Below are positions 8,048 to 16,642 of a DNA stretch of 64,000 nucleotides, piece by piece. The translations under genes were made by a program, and so were the position numbers. Below the pieces are notes generated by a model. That model made no database searches and was not told where the DNA came from. It saw only the letters and a program-made list of their open reading frames with translations. Each line of letters starts with the position of its first letter. Position 1 is the stretch's first letter. Source of the stretch: a virus; IMG/VR virus record IMGVR_UViG_3300044591_002420, positions 61,004 to 125,003 of that record; one strand, written 5' to 3'.

Positions 8048-8401
8048 ATGGGCTATCTCACGACCTTTACTGTCTATAATGATTTTGCACATGATATCAA
8101 AAAGGATCCCAAGCAATTTGGTGAAAAAGTTTATGAACATATCTGTGAAATGGAGACTGGCGATGTTAGTCTGGAAATCGGCAATTATTGCGCGACGGTT
8201 GCTATTGGTCAACATTCTCGTCATGCCGATGATCTCACAATCTATGTTCACATGGGAAATTGTGTGACCGAAGTGAATCCATATTCGCGCTCTTTTCAGG
8301 AATTAGTCAATAAAAATCCTCAGTTTGCAGATAAATTGATTAATTTTATTGAGGCAGAATTGGAGGAATTGAAAAAATTCAAACAAACAAAAAATAATTG
8401 A
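8048..8401 (+). CDS. Hypothetical protein
   Basis: 117 aa, acidic, soluble; N-terminal half has a beta pattern (YLTTFTVYNDFAHDI, YCATVAIGQHSRHADDLTIYVH), C-terminus is a charged helix. The ATG sits at the expected distance from the class A -10. It lies 9 nt before the next gene. No family recognised. Confidence 0.7.
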   Translation: MGYLTTFTVYNDFAHDIKKDPKQFGEKVYEHICEMETGDVSLEIGNYCATVAIGQHSRHADDLTIYVHMGNCVTEVNPYSRSFQELVNKNPQFADKLINFIEAELEELKKFKQTKNN

Positions 8402-8410
8402 GGTATTATC

Positions 8411-9259
8411 ATGGGCTGCTGGAACAAAACTTGTGGATTTTCGGGTCTTTCTATTATGGTGGGAGACCCGGTTTATGTCTTTGTTTTGAAGAAAAGCGAT
8501 TATTATGATCCATGCTCTTCAACTTCAGAATATACACCATTTCTTGCACCATTTGAGAGTTTTTATAATGATTATGGAAGTGGTGAAAATTCTAGAGGAG
8601 TCTGGCTACCATATATTATGGAAGCTCTTAAGAAGAAACTTATTGAAATGGAGGTCGGGGAAAATAAATGTCATGACATTGCAGTAAAACGCGATGATTT
8701 TGATGTGGATCTTTTCTTCTCGGCAATTAAAGAAGATCGGTTGTTTATTAATAAACATCAACCGAGTAATGCTATTCGTTTTACGATGATGCATAAAAGT
8801 ATCATTGATAAAATGTTAGAAGAATTTGAGTTCCGCCATTATGATTTTTTTAGGGAAATGGGGAAATGGGATTATAAATTTGCCGATATTATCACAAGAG
8901 TTGAAAATTATTGGAATAATATTAAATCATTTTATAACATCCATCAATTAATTGATTTTAATTATGATTCAATCATTGGGTCTTATATTTTCCATTATAT
9001 GTCAACCATCAATTTTATACCGATAAGAGAAGTTATCGGCGAATGCCTACAAAATAACACCGAAGATGAAGTTGCTATTAATCTCATTAAAGAATATCTC
9101 AAAGGATTACACGTTGAGATAATGATGAATCATCTTCGCAAAACTTGGCTACCTGGAGGATTTGAAGGTTCACAGGATTGTGAGTATGATGCATATAAAC
9201 TATTAGTCAATATTACACTAGAACATATTAAAGAAAAAGAAGAAGAATTGGATTATTAA
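8411..9259 (+). CDS. Hypothetical protein
   Basis: 282 aa, acidic, rich in aromatic residues and Ile/Asn; begins MGCWNKTCGFSGL with a CxxxxxC pair, and no membrane segment is seen. GAGG precedes the start at 8 nt. Abuts the next gene (stop followed directly by ATG). No family recognised. Confidence 0.7.
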   Translation: MGCWNKTCGFSGLSIMVGDPVYVFVLKKSDYYDPCSSTSEYTPFLAPFESFYNDYGSGENSRGVWLPYIMEALKKKLIEMEVGENKCHDIAVKRDDFDVDLFFSAIKEDRLFINKHQPSNAIRFTMMHKSIIDKMLEEFEFRHYDFFREMGKWDYKFADIITRVENYWNNIKSFYNIHQLIDFNYDSIIGSYIFHYMSTINFIPIREVIGECLQNNTEDEVAINLIKEYLKGLHVEIMMNHLRKTWLPGGFEGSQDCEYDAYKLLVNITLEHIKEKEEELDY

Positions 9260-9475
9260 ATGTCAAGAACACACCGAAGACAACCAGAAGAAAAGACTTG
9301 GTTTAAGCGCAATTATCGCCGACCGAGAACCTTTAATGAGAAAAAACAAATTGAAGATCTTATTCACGATGAAGATGTGAAACTAAGCAATCGTGAAAAA
9401 TCAAAACTCAATAATCTTCCAACCGCCTGGGATGACATCCGTAAAAGTTCCACTTATGAACAAGATTACCATTAA
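9260..9475 (+). CDS. Small basic protein
   Basis: 71 aa, highly basic N-terminus (SRTHRRQPEEKTWFKRNYRRP) then a charged helix. It starts right at the upstream stop and overlaps the RNA ligase start by 20 nt. Possibly a nucleic-acid-binding partner of the ligase (inference from charge and overlap). Confidence 0.6.
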   Translation: MSRTHRRQPEEKTWFKRNYRRPRTFNEKKQIEDLIHDEDVKLSNREKSKLNNLPTAWDDIRKSSTYEQDYH

Positions 9476-10139
9476 GTATCCAAGAACATTACATCTTCCA
9501 TGGTCGGAAGGAATAACCTCAGATGATAAGAAAATAAAAACATTGAATAATTTTCATGGTAGAAGTGTCATTATAACAGAAAAGATGGATGGTGAAAACA
9601 CTACAATGTATAGGAATAATATACATGCGCGTTCATTAGACAGTCGCGGAGGAGAAGACCGCGCATGGATAAAGAATTTTTGGTCAACTTTTTCATATAA
9701 AATTCCAGAAAACTATAGAATTTGTGGTGAAAATCTTTGGGCTAAACATAGCATTTATTATCAACATTTGAAGTCTTATTTTTACGGATTTAGTGTCTGG
9801 AATGGAAATCTCTGTCTTAGTTGGGAAGAGACTAAACTGTTCTTTGAAGATCTAGGAATTTATTCTGTTCCGATTCTTTATGAGGGAATCTGGAATGAAG
9901 ATCTGATTCGTAATCTACAGAATACTATTAATTTACAAGAAGTTGAAGGGTATGTTGTAAGATTAGCAGATGAATTCTCTTGTGAAAATTTTGATTGCAG
10001 TGTTGCTAAATTTGTAAGAACCAATCATGTCCAAACGAATAATCATTGGCGCAGTGATAATTTCATACCAAATCGGCTATCAAATGATATTTCTCAAGAA
10101 GAATCTCTCATTACAACAATAGGAGAAAACGCAAAATGA
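9456..10139 (+). CDS. RNA ligase (nucleotidyltransferase superfamily)
   Basis: 227 aa from ATG 9456 (an earlier in-frame ATG at 9393 gives an unlikely tail inside the upstream gene). Motif I EKMDGENTT holds the AMP-accepting Lys; RSLDSRG follows; the FYGFSVWN segment is motif III/IIIa-like; EGYVVRL is motif IV and SVAKFVR is motif V with its Lys. These are the covalent nucleotidyltransferase motifs of Rnl2-type RNA ligases. The C-terminus is short, so an accessory domain is missing or minimal. Probably seals RNA nicks (for example cleaved tRNA). Confidence 0.85.
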   Translation: MNKITIKYPRTLHLPWSEGITSDDKKIKTLNNFHGRSVIITEKMDGENTTMYRNNIHARSLDSRGGEDRAWIKNFWSTFSYKIPENYRICGENLWAKHSIYYQHLKSYFYGFSVWNGNLCLSWEETKLFFEDLGIYSVPILYEGIWNEDLIRNLQNTINLQEVEGYVVRLADEFSCENFDCSVAKFVRTNHVQTNNHWRSDNFIPNRLSNDISQEESLITTIGENAK

Positions 10140-10492
10140 AGATTGAAGACATGGTTCAAGATATTGTCAGGGAAGGAATTCCAGTGACAATTAAATATAA
10201 TAAAGAGACAGATGAAATTCGTTATTATATTCCGGGATTTTATAAGTCCGATGGATCAGTTTATTTGGTAGAGGAAGAGGGTTGTAGAATTTTCTGCTAT
10301 CAAAGATATGGCGAAAAAACAGAATTGTACGATAATAACTTTATGGACAGTCTTGTTGGTGTGAATTATTATTGGTGGTCGGTAACAAAAGAAAGAAATC
10401 CAGGTTCCACAATTCTTCCAGATGATTATTGGAAAGAACATCTAATAAAATCTGGACGTATTAAAGTTGTAACTAAAACTGAATACGTGTGA
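10136..10492 (+). CDS. Hypothetical protein
   Basis: 118 aa, acidic N-terminal half, several aromatic residues (VGVNYYWWSV). Overlaps the ligase stop by ATGA and the Toprim GTG start by GTGA, so all three are probably translated from one message. No family recognised. Confidence 0.65.
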   Translation: MKIEDMVQDIVREGIPVTIKYNKETDEIRYYIPGFYKSDGSVYLVEEEGCRIFCYQRYGEKTELYDNNFMDSLVGVNYYWWSVTKERNPGSTILPDDYWKEHLIKSGRIKVVTKTEYV

Positions 10493-11019
10493 ATAAAGAA
10501 CTTATTGATCATCTAAAATCAAGACATCTAAATTTAGAACTTCATCGTCCAATTCTTGATGAAGAACTTTCAATAGCAACCTTTCTTTTTTATAATCTAT
10601 CAGAACAACTTGTTGGTTATCAACAATACAATCCCAATGGTGATAAAAAGATCTTCAACTCAAAATTAGGTGGTCGTTATTACACTTATCGTAAACAACC
10701 AACAATTGCTATTTGGGGCCTAGAATCATATTACATTTCAGATGGACCAATTTTTATCACTGAGGGTATTTTTGACGCAGCAAGATTTACTGAAAGAAAT
10801 CAGACTGCATTTGCTGTTTGTAGTAATGATCCACCGAAGGATTATAAAAATTGGTTTGATACATTACCGAGAAAAGTTATTGCGATTTGTGATAATGATC
10901 CTGCCGGTGAAGAACTGGCTAAGTTTGGAGATTATTATGAAATTGTTCCCGACAACAAAGATGTAGGAGAATCTTCTGAAGAATATGTTCGTTATCTTAT
11001 TGAGAAATACACAAAATGA
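10489..11019 (+). CDS. Stand-alone Toprim domain protein
   Basis: 176 aa, GTG start overlapping the previous TGA. The C-terminal half is a Toprim fold: FITEGIFDAARF (catalytic Glu) at ~85-96 and VIAICDNDPAGEELA (the D-x-D pair) at ~127-141. An N-terminal ~75 residues resembles the region before Toprim in DnaG/gp4-type primases (LVGYQQYNPNGDKKI), but no zinc finger or polymerase core is visible. It may be a cut-down primase-like or nuclease/topoisomerase-type protein. Overlaps aspS by ATGA. Confidence 0.8.
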   Translation: MNKELIDHLKSRHLNLELHRPILDEELSIATFLFYNLSEQLVGYQQYNPNGDKKIFNSKLGGRYYTYRKQPTIAIWGLESYYISDGPIFITEGIFDAARFTERNQTAFAVCSNDPPKDYKNWFDTLPRKVIAICDNDPAGEELAKFGDYYEIVPDNKDVGESSEEYVRYLIEKYTK

Positions 11020-12791
11020 CTATTATTAAAAACTATCGCACTCATAATTGCGGTCAATTGACATCTAAAAATGTTAATGAGATCGTGACACTTTCTGGAT
11101 GGATTGATCGTAGACGCGATCATGGTAAATTGATTTTTATTGATCTTCGTGATAGCAGCGGAGTGATTCAATTAGTTTTATCTAATGAAAATTCTGAACG
11201 TCTGAGAGTTGAGACTGTTATTCTGATTACAGGTAATGTTATTTCCAGACCGATTGAGAATATCAATAATGAAATTTCAACAGGAGAGATAGAAGTAGAA
11301 GTGAGCGATTTAATTATTCTAAACGAGGTTAAACACGTTCTACCATTTTCTGTTTCAAGAAATGAAAGAACTGTTGTGAATGAAGAGTTACGTTTACAGA
11401 ATCGTTATCTTGATCTTAGAAGTAAACGCATGAGTGATAATATACGAATGCGCCATAAAGTAACAAGATCCATTCGTAATTTCTTAGAATCGGAAAATTT
11501 TATTGAAGTTGAAACACCTATTCTTAATCGTTCAACTCCAGAAGGTGCAAGAGAATACTTGGTACCAAGTAGAATCTATAAAGGAGAATGGTTCTCTCTT
11601 TCTCAATCACCACAACTGTTTAAACAGATGCTGATGGTGGGTGGAATTGAAAGATATTATCAAATTGCACGATGCTTCAGAGATGAATCTTTAAGAGTTG
11701 ATCGACAACCAGAATTTACACAAATTGATTTAGAGATGAGCTTCATGTCTCAAGATGAAATTCTTTCTCTTAGTGAGAGAATGATTTCTACTATCTGGAA
11801 AGAAGCAAAAGGAGAAGAATTGTCCATTCCTTTTTCTAGAATGAGTTGGAAAGAATCAATGGAGAGATATGGAACAGATCGGCCAGATATTCGCTATGGA
11901 TTAGAATTATCCGATGTTTCAAAGATCTTTTCTGATTGTGGTTTTAAGGTATTTTCCAATGTGATTAAAAGTGGTGGAGTTGTTAAATGTATTACCATCA
12001 ATTCTAACAACGAATCAATTACAAAATCTCGTCTTAAAATTGGAGGAGATTTAAATGATTTGGCGATAAATTTGGGTTCCGGTGGACTCGCATATATCAA
12101 AATAAATGACGACCATGAATTTGATTGTATCAATGCCATTAAAGACAATTTAACAGAATTCCAAAAAACTGAACTGTTAGAAATAACAGAAGCTACATCT
12201 GGAAGCTTGATTATATTTTGCGCTGGTACTTCTGATGTCGTCAATAAAACACTAGGCAAAATTCGTCAAGTTCTCGCAGAGGAATTGAATCTCATTACGA
12301 ATATGAATTCCTTTTTGTGGATTGTTGATTTTCCTATGTTTGAATATAATCCAATTGAGAATAAATTGTGTTCACTCCATCATCCTTTTTGTGCTCCAAA
12401 TGAAGACGATTTAGGAACCGAACCCGATTTATGGTCTGAGCGAATTGTTCACTGCCGAGCACAATCTTATGATTTGGTTCTCAATGGATACGAATTGGGT
12501 GGTGGATCATTACGAATTCATGATTCCGAATTACAGAGAAAAGTTTTACAGATTCTCGGTCTTTCTGAAGAAAAGATTGATGATCAATTTGGATTTCTTT
12601 TAAATGCATTGGATTCTGGCGCTCCTCCTCATGGCGGATTGGCTTTTGGTTTAGATAGAATTGTTATGCTTCTTTTGAATGAAGAATCCATTCGTGATGT
12701 TATTGCCTTTCCGAAAAGCTCACAAACTAGATGTCTACTAACGGGTGCTCCTTCAACTGTTTCAGATAATCAACTTCTTGAATTTGAATAG
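11016..12791 (+). CDS. aspS: Aspartyl-tRNA synthetase, bacterial type
   Basis: 591 aa, exactly the size of bacterial AspRS with the GAD insertion. N-terminal OB anticodon-binding domain (RTHNCGQL ... SGWIDRRRDHGKLIFIDLRD), class II motif 1 around IEVETPILNRSTPEGAREYLVPSR, QSPQLFKQMLM and FRDESLRVDRQPEFTQ (motif 2), GAD domain ~290-410, then GGGSLRIHD and motif 3 GLAFGLDRIVML ... DVIAFP. All key motifs appear intact. Translationally coupled to the Toprim gene. Phage aspS is very unusual. Confidence 0.95.
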   Translation: MTIIKNYRTHNCGQLTSKNVNEIVTLSGWIDRRRDHGKLIFIDLRDSSGVIQLVLSNENSERLRVETVILITGNVISRPIENINNEISTGEIEVEVSDLIILNEVKHVLPFSVSRNERTVVNEELRLQNRYLDLRSKRMSDNIRMRHKVTRSIRNFLESENFIEVETPILNRSTPEGAREYLVPSRIYKGEWFSLSQSPQLFKQMLMVGGIERYYQIARCFRDESLRVDRQPEFTQIDLEMSFMSQDEILSLSERMISTIWKEAKGEELSIPFSRMSWKESMERYGTDRPDIRYGLELSDVSKIFSDCGFKVFSNVIKSGGVVKCITINSNNESITKSRLKIGGDLNDLAINLGSGGLAYIKINDDHEFDCINAIKDNLTEFQKTELLEITEATSGSLIIFCAGTSDVVNKTLGKIRQVLAEELNLITNMNSFLWIVDFPMFEYNPIENKLCSLHHPFCAPNEDDLGTEPDLWSERIVHCRAQSYDLVLNGYELGGGSLRIHDSELQRKVLQILGLSEEKIDDQFGFLLNALDSGAPPHGGLAFGLDRIVMLLLNEESIRDVIAFPKSSQTRCLLTGAPSTVSDNQLLEFE

Positions 12792-12796
12792 AGTTT

Positions 12797-12892
12797 ATGG
12801 ATAACAAAAAAGGACAGTCTAAAATCCGTCCACCTCCGGCTCCACACTCTCCGATCTATGCTATGTTGATTAGGTCGGTGAGAGATCAATAA
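12797..12892 (+). CDS. Micro-ORF (31 aa), Pro-rich
   Basis: 31 codons after aspS with RPPPAPHSP in the middle. It contains a GGACAG-N8-CCGTCC dyad in its coding sequence (12812-12831), so either the ORF is accidental or the dyad is. No Shine-Dalgarno. Confidence 0.3.
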   Translation: MDNKKGQSKIRPPPAPHSPIYAMLIRSVRDQ

Positions 12893-12932
12893 TCCACCAA
12901 CCATCCACAACCACGTTCACTCCTGTTAGTAT
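12873..12932 (+). promoter_or_regulatory. Degenerate class A promoter (-10 TAGTAT 12927-12932)
   Basis: TAGTAT lies 25 nt before ATG 12957, the usual class A distance. 37 nt upstream of the -10 stands TAATCCAC, a degenerate right half-site; the left half is not clear. Confidence 0.4.
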
Positions 12933-12956
12933 TCACACTGTCGTACTGAACCAACC

Positions 12957-14207
12957 ATGACCAAAGAAGCAACTTTTGAGACTGCCGATTTCTTTATTGT
13001 TCCCGAAGAAGTTTCTTACTTCTCTACTCCAAACTTTACCTCATACTATAATAACATGCGTACAGATTATGAGGCAAAAGAACATACTTTCAAAAAAGCA
13101 GTCATTGCTGGAGCTGTTATTCTGGCTGCTTCAAAGGCACAACGTCTTCATACAGTTTGGCCCGATATTCCTAATGACTATTTTCGGAATTATTGGCCTC
13201 TTCTTGAACTTCCGATTGAGCTTGAACTACTTAATGATGAGCTGGTCGCCAACTGGTTTCGGGAGAACATGAGCTATCGTACATTTTTCAATATGATTTA
13301 TCGTCATGCTCGTCGTTATGGAAAGGCTCTTTATCAAGAAGATGAGATTCCAAATAAATTGACCGAGATTAACTTTGATGATATTCTTAAATCTGGTACA
13401 GGTACAGTAGAAAGTATTTTGGATCAGTTGGCACTCAAAGAAGAAGCGATTTATGATAATTATATTAATGGAAATATGGAAGATTCTGATTCAAATCAAG
13501 AATCTTTCCGTGCAATCAGCATTCTTTATCATATCGCGGGACATCCTAACACTTCCTCTGAGACATTGGCGCGGTTGGCATCCAATGACGATTATCCATC
13601 ATATGTGTATCGGCAGGTTGTATTGAATCCGAACACACCAGAAGATATTCGGCTCAGTCTTATTATTGAACGGGGTGTTGAAGATGTGAATTCTCAGCTC
13701 AAAGATACACTTAGTCAGCTCCAAAAAATGCTAAAAGCTGGCGATACCATTGTTCCAGAAACTCGTAAAGATGATGGAACAATTAAGAAGTGGCGTTGGC
13801 GTCTTATTGATTTTCACGATAACATCAGCTATCTTTATCTGATGCGAGAGATTAAAAATGTTGAGTTTACCAACAATACCATCAAAAATCAGTATCAAGA
13901 AGGCTCCTGGAATGTATATCAACCCAAAGATAGCGTGGCTCTAGCAATGTGGGCACAAAAAGTCAAGAATTGTATTCGTTCACGAGAAGATAATGTTCAC
14001 AGTGGGGATTCAGAAATCGTATTCATTGAGCGTAATGGTGTTCCCGCTTATACTGTTGAAGTTCGTCCGGGAGCACCTAAACGTCGCAATCTCTCAGAAC
14101 TTAATATCAAAGAGATTCAGGCATTTGGTGCTCGCACCGGCACCACTCGTGACAATCAAGGAGAGATCTTGAATATGATTAAGCGTGCGATGGAAGCAAA
14201 TGTATGA
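12957..14207 (+). CDS. PcfJ-like protein with embedded LRV-like repeats
   Basis: 416 aa. Residues ~190-235 hold two LRV-like units (GHPNTSSETLARLASND, VLNPNTPEDIRLSL). The C-terminal ~110 residues (YQPKDSVALAMWAQKVKNCI ... IVFIERNGVPAYTVEVRP ... IKEIQAFGARTGTT) match the PcfJ-like pattern: a Cys-containing helix, a strand with x-R-x-G-x-P-x-x-T-x-E and an I-x-Q-x-G-x-x-N/T end. PcfJ was named from a conjugative plasmid; biochemical function is not established. An N-terminal hydrophobic stretch (AVIAGAVILAASKA) may be a buried helix. Confidence 0.65.
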   Translation: MTKEATFETADFFIVPEEVSYFSTPNFTSYYNNMRTDYEAKEHTFKKAVIAGAVILAASKAQRLHTVWPDIPNDYFRNYWPLLELPIELELLNDELVANWFRENMSYRTFFNMIYRHARRYGKALYQEDEIPNKLTEINFDDILKSGTGTVESILDQLALKEEAIYDNYINGNMEDSDSNQESFRAISILYHIAGHPNTSSETLARLASNDDYPSYVYRQVVLNPNTPEDIRLSLIIERGVEDVNSQLKDTLSQLQKMLKAGDTIVPETRKDDGTIKKWRWRLIDFHDNISYLYLMREIKNVEFTNNTIKNQYQEGSWNVYQPKDSVALAMWAQKVKNCIRSREDNVHSGDSEIVFIERNGVPAYTVEVRPGAPKRRNLSELNIKEIQAFGARTGTTRDNQGEILNMIKRAMEANV

Positions 14208-14407
14208 ACTACAAGCTACTGCTTTATTTTCTACTCTTTGAGATTGGAGAGTTCACCGCATTTTGGCTGATCGCCGATTACATTCCACTAGCATTTACAC
14301 AACTACAGATCTTTATTGGTCTTATTGTTATTGATGTGGTAGTAACCGAAATCGTATTTCCTGGTGCATTTGTGACTCTTTACCGGAACATCTTTAACAA
14401 ACACTAA
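14204..14407 (+). CDS. Small membrane protein (two segments)
   Basis: 67 aa with two hydrophobic segments (LLLYFLLFEIGEFTAFWLIA and IFIGLIVIDVVVTEIVF). ATGA overlap with the PcfJ-like gene. Function unknown. Confidence 0.6.
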   Translation: MNYKLLLYFLLFEIGEFTAFWLIADYIPLAFTQLQIFIGLIVIDVVVTEIVFPGAFVTLYRNIFNKH

Positions 14408-14422
14408 TTGGAAATTTCTTAA

Positions 14423-14842
14423 ATGACAAAAAATGACGATTCGGTAATTTTTACTTTTTTCGCCTGGTGTGGATTGATTCTCGGCATTATCATTCTCGTT
14501 TTAGCGATCTTCGGTCCCTATTATTCTGTATGGCAACAGGGACTTGAGGGTAAATCAGAATTGATGAAAGCTGAATACACTAGACAGATCGCTGTTCTTG
14601 AATCCAAGGCTAAATTTGAAAGCGCAAAAGCACTAGCACAAGCTGAAGTAGAACGTGCAAAAGGAGTTTCACAAGCGAATCAGATTATCGCCAGCTCATT
14701 GAAAGATAATCCCGAATATCTTTCTTATCTTTGGATCACTGGACTTCAAGAAGGGGCTGATCATGGTAACAAAACCATTTACATGATCCCTTCACAGACA
14801 GCCATTCCCGCGCCAGTTTTTAATCTAGACAAAACCGCATGA
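14423..14842 (+). CDS. Membrane-anchored coiled-coil protein, SPFH/prohibitin C-tail-like
   Basis: 139 aa. One transmembrane segment (residues ~9-33, FTFFAWCGLILGIIILVLAIF), then a long Ala/Lys/Glu coiled coil (ESKAKFESAKALAQAEVERAKG) followed by QANQIIASSLKDNPEYLSYLW and a TIYMIPS ... PAPVF end. This order (AEVERAKG, A-N-x-I, YLxYLW, IYxIP) resembles the C-terminal part of SPFH/band-7 proteins without the SPFH core. It may interact with host membrane scaffolds (inference). Confidence 0.6.
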   Translation: MTKNDDSVIFTFFAWCGLILGIIILVLAIFGPYYSVWQQGLEGKSELMKAEYTRQIAVLESKAKFESAKALAQAEVERAKGVSQANQIIASSLKDNPEYLSYLWITGLQEGADHGNKTIYMIPSQTAIPAPVFNLDKTA

Positions 14843-14850
14843 TCCAATTT

Positions 14851-14870
14851 GGGTGCCTTTAATGGCGCCC
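14851..14870 (+). terminator. Short hairpin terminator
   Basis: GGGTGCC-tttaat-GGCGCCC (7-bp stem with one G-U) followed by ATTCTTATT. It lies after the coiled-coil gene and before LRV ATG 14880. Confidence 0.5.
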
Positions 14871-14879
14871 ATTCTTATT

Positions 14880-15125
14880 ATGAGCAAACTTGACCGGGCA
14901 AGAAATCCGAACACCCCACCAAAAGCACTAGAACAACTAGCATCCGATGAGCATTATCTTGTTCGGTATTATGTAGCAGAAAACCCAAATACTCCACCAA
15001 AAGCCCTAGAAATTCTAGCAAATGATGTGGATTATTGGATTCGTCGTTGGGTAGCAATAAACCCGAACACACCTCACTATCTCAAAAAGTATCTTAAAAT
15101 TCAAGAACAGCTTATCAAATTATGA
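14880..15125 (+). CDS. LRV-repeat protein (2 repeats plus cap)
   Basis: 81 aa from ATG 14880 (upstream in-frame starts lie inside the terminator hairpin). Two LRV repeats (NPNTPPKALEQLASD, NPNTPPKALEILAND) and the cap NPNTPHYLKKYLKIQEQL. One of the shortest family members. ATGA overlap with the following membrane gene. Confidence 0.8.
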   Translation: MSKLDRARNPNTPPKALEQLASDEHYLVRYYVAENPNTPPKALEILANDVDYWIRRWVAINPNTPHYLKKYLKIQEQLIKL

Positions 15126-15433
15126 GAATTCTATCTATTTCATTAAATGCCATTATATTAGTCATTGACATTATCATTGTTTTGATTATCAATATCTTTG
15201 AGTTTGTCATTGCATTCTTAGCTATTTTATTGTTCAATAATCCAGACTATGAACCACTGATCAGTCAAGAAAGGCGGCTTAATTTCATAGATCAAATGAA
15301 TGATTCTTATCTAAAACTAAGTGAATTTAAACCTGAGAATTTTAAAACCGAGAATGATGCATTGGATTTCATAAATCAATATCTGAAAGACGCCAACCGA
15401 CTGTACTGGACAATGATCCTAGGTGACTCCTGA
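15122..15433 (+). CDS. Small membrane protein
   Basis: 103 aa. A long hydrophobic N-terminal half (residues ~4-42, two likely segments: ISLNAIILVIDIIIVLIINI and EFVIAFLAILLF), then a soluble acidic tail. Coupled to the LRV gene. Function unknown. Confidence 0.6.
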   Translation: MRILSISLNAIILVIDIIIVLIINIFEFVIAFLAILLFNNPDYEPLISQERRLNFIDQMNDSYLKLSEFKPENFKTENDALDFINQYLKDANRLYWTMILGDS

Positions 15434-15481
15434 GAGACCCTAGAAGGCGGCTCTAGTCCGTTTGCCGTGCTCCAGATCAAA

Positions 15482-15538
15482 GGACAATTCTTCAACTGTC
15501 CATTTTTGTACCCTTTCTTCGGATATGTGCTCTAGCAT
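15482..15538 (+). promoter_or_regulatory. Class A promoter (dyad 15482-15501, -10 TAGCAT 15533-15538)
   Basis: GGACAA-TTCTTCAA-CTGTCC dyad, right half 37 nt before TAGCAT. ATG 15572 follows 34 nt later, slightly longer than usual. Confidence 0.65.
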
Positions 15539-15571
15539 GGAGAGGTCAACAACACCCACAATAATGGAGAA

Positions 15572-16084
15572 ATGACATCACCTTCCATCGAAAATCTTTC
15601 CATTGAAGAAATTAATGCTCTTCTTCCACAACTTCAACGAGCACTAGAAGTTGCTGAGCGACCACCCATTGATGAGTTGGTTAGTAAAAAATTTGAGGAT
15701 GAGTGGGAAATTATTGAGCTTAGTCTAAATCAAGCACACGAAGATGATTTGGAGCGAACCAAAGAACACCTTTTTCTCTTTACTTCACTTGAAGCCGTTC
15801 TGACTTCATCCATTGGAGAAGAAAACACTAAGCTTTTTCTTAATATCGCCAATAAATGTGTTCAAGAAAATTCTTTTCGGAATACATTCTCGTTTTATAA
15901 TAAAGTTAGTGATTCCACTATTCGCACAATTGCCCGCCTATCTTTCTGTGTTCTTCAACTCAAATTGGGTACACGCAAATCTTACGACATTAAATCAAAA
16001 GTCAACGAATGTTTACTGAATTGCCCAGAATTGGTTCAAAAAACCTTTGACATCTATCAACAACTCGGTCTCATCTCTCTTTGA
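15572..16084 (+). CDS. Hypothetical helical protein (paralogue of 16094)
   Basis: 170 aa, all-helical in appearance. SIEEINALLPQLQRALEVAERP then a [IV]-x-x-x-F-x-x-[ER]W-x-[IV]IE motif (VSKKFEDEWEIIE). The same motif and general layout recur in the next gene, so the two are probably diverged tandem duplicates. No family recognised. Confidence 0.65.
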   Translation: MTSPSIENLSIEEINALLPQLQRALEVAERPPIDELVSKKFEDEWEIIELSLNQAHEDDLERTKEHLFLFTSLEAVLTSSIGEENTKLFLNIANKCVQENSFRNTFSFYNKVSDSTIRTIARLSFCVLQLKLGTRKSYDIKSKVNECLLNCPELVQKTFDIYQQLGLISL

Positions 16085-16093
16085 TTATACATT

Positions 16094-16642
16094 ATGATTA
16101 ATCTTGAAAATCCACAAAAACTGAAGAATACGATTGAAATGCTTCTTGCTCGTAGACAAGAGCTTGAAAACACCCGAAGTATTTCTGACATTATTAATGA
16201 CACATTCACACAACGATGGAGTGTTATTGAAGAAACTAAACAGTCGGAGTTTTCCAAAAAGGTAACAAAAGCCCGTTTGGTTGTCCGACTTGAAGTGGCA
16301 CTCGTTAATGCAATTTCTGATTATGTTTCACCTGAGTTTATTGAAGAACTTAATGTAGGTCTGGCAAGAGTTAGAATGACCGAGGATCTAAAATCTCTTA
16401 AGGGTGTCTACCATAAGTACCGAGATGATGTAAAACATCGCCAAGTTATTAAGCTGATTAGTAGCATTTATCGCTATAACATTCTTCTTAGTGAAGATAA
16501 CAAAAGCTGTTATTTTTACGCTACTAGGATCAATTTGAAATCGGTAATTCGTTATGCGACTCTTTGTCCTCATTGTGGTGAAATTGCAAAACAGATTCTT
16601 CAAAATATTCAGCGGACTAAAGTAGTGGAGCTTCCAGAATGA
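16094..16642 (+). CDS. Hypothetical helical protein (paralogue of 15572)
   Basis: 182 aa. Begins LENPQKLKNTIEMLLARRQELENTRS, then INDTFTQRWSVIEE, matching the upstream gene. The C-terminus has a single LCPHCGEI CxxC. Starts 9 nt after the upstream stop (TTGATTATACATTATG). No family recognised. Confidence 0.65.
   Translation: MINLENPQKLKNTIEMLLARRQELENTRSISDIINDTFTQRWSVIEETKQSEFSKKVTKARLVVRLEVALVNAISDYVSPEFIEELNVGLARVRMTEDLKSLKGVYHKYRDDVKHRQVIKLISSIYRYNILLSEDNKSCYFYATRINLKSVIRYATLCPHCGEIAKQILQNIQRTKVVELPE

Noticed and set aside
12812-12867. GGACAG-N8-CCGTCC dyad followed by TATGTT at 36 nt
   Set aside because: It has no start codon at the proper distance and lies inside a possible micro-ORF. 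The promoter serving 12957 is better explained by TAGTAT at 12927.
8-12900. Host genome fragment carrying lysS and aspS
   Set aside because: The aaRS genes share codon style, ATGA coupling and class A promoters with flanking phage-type genes, and no host operon context is present.
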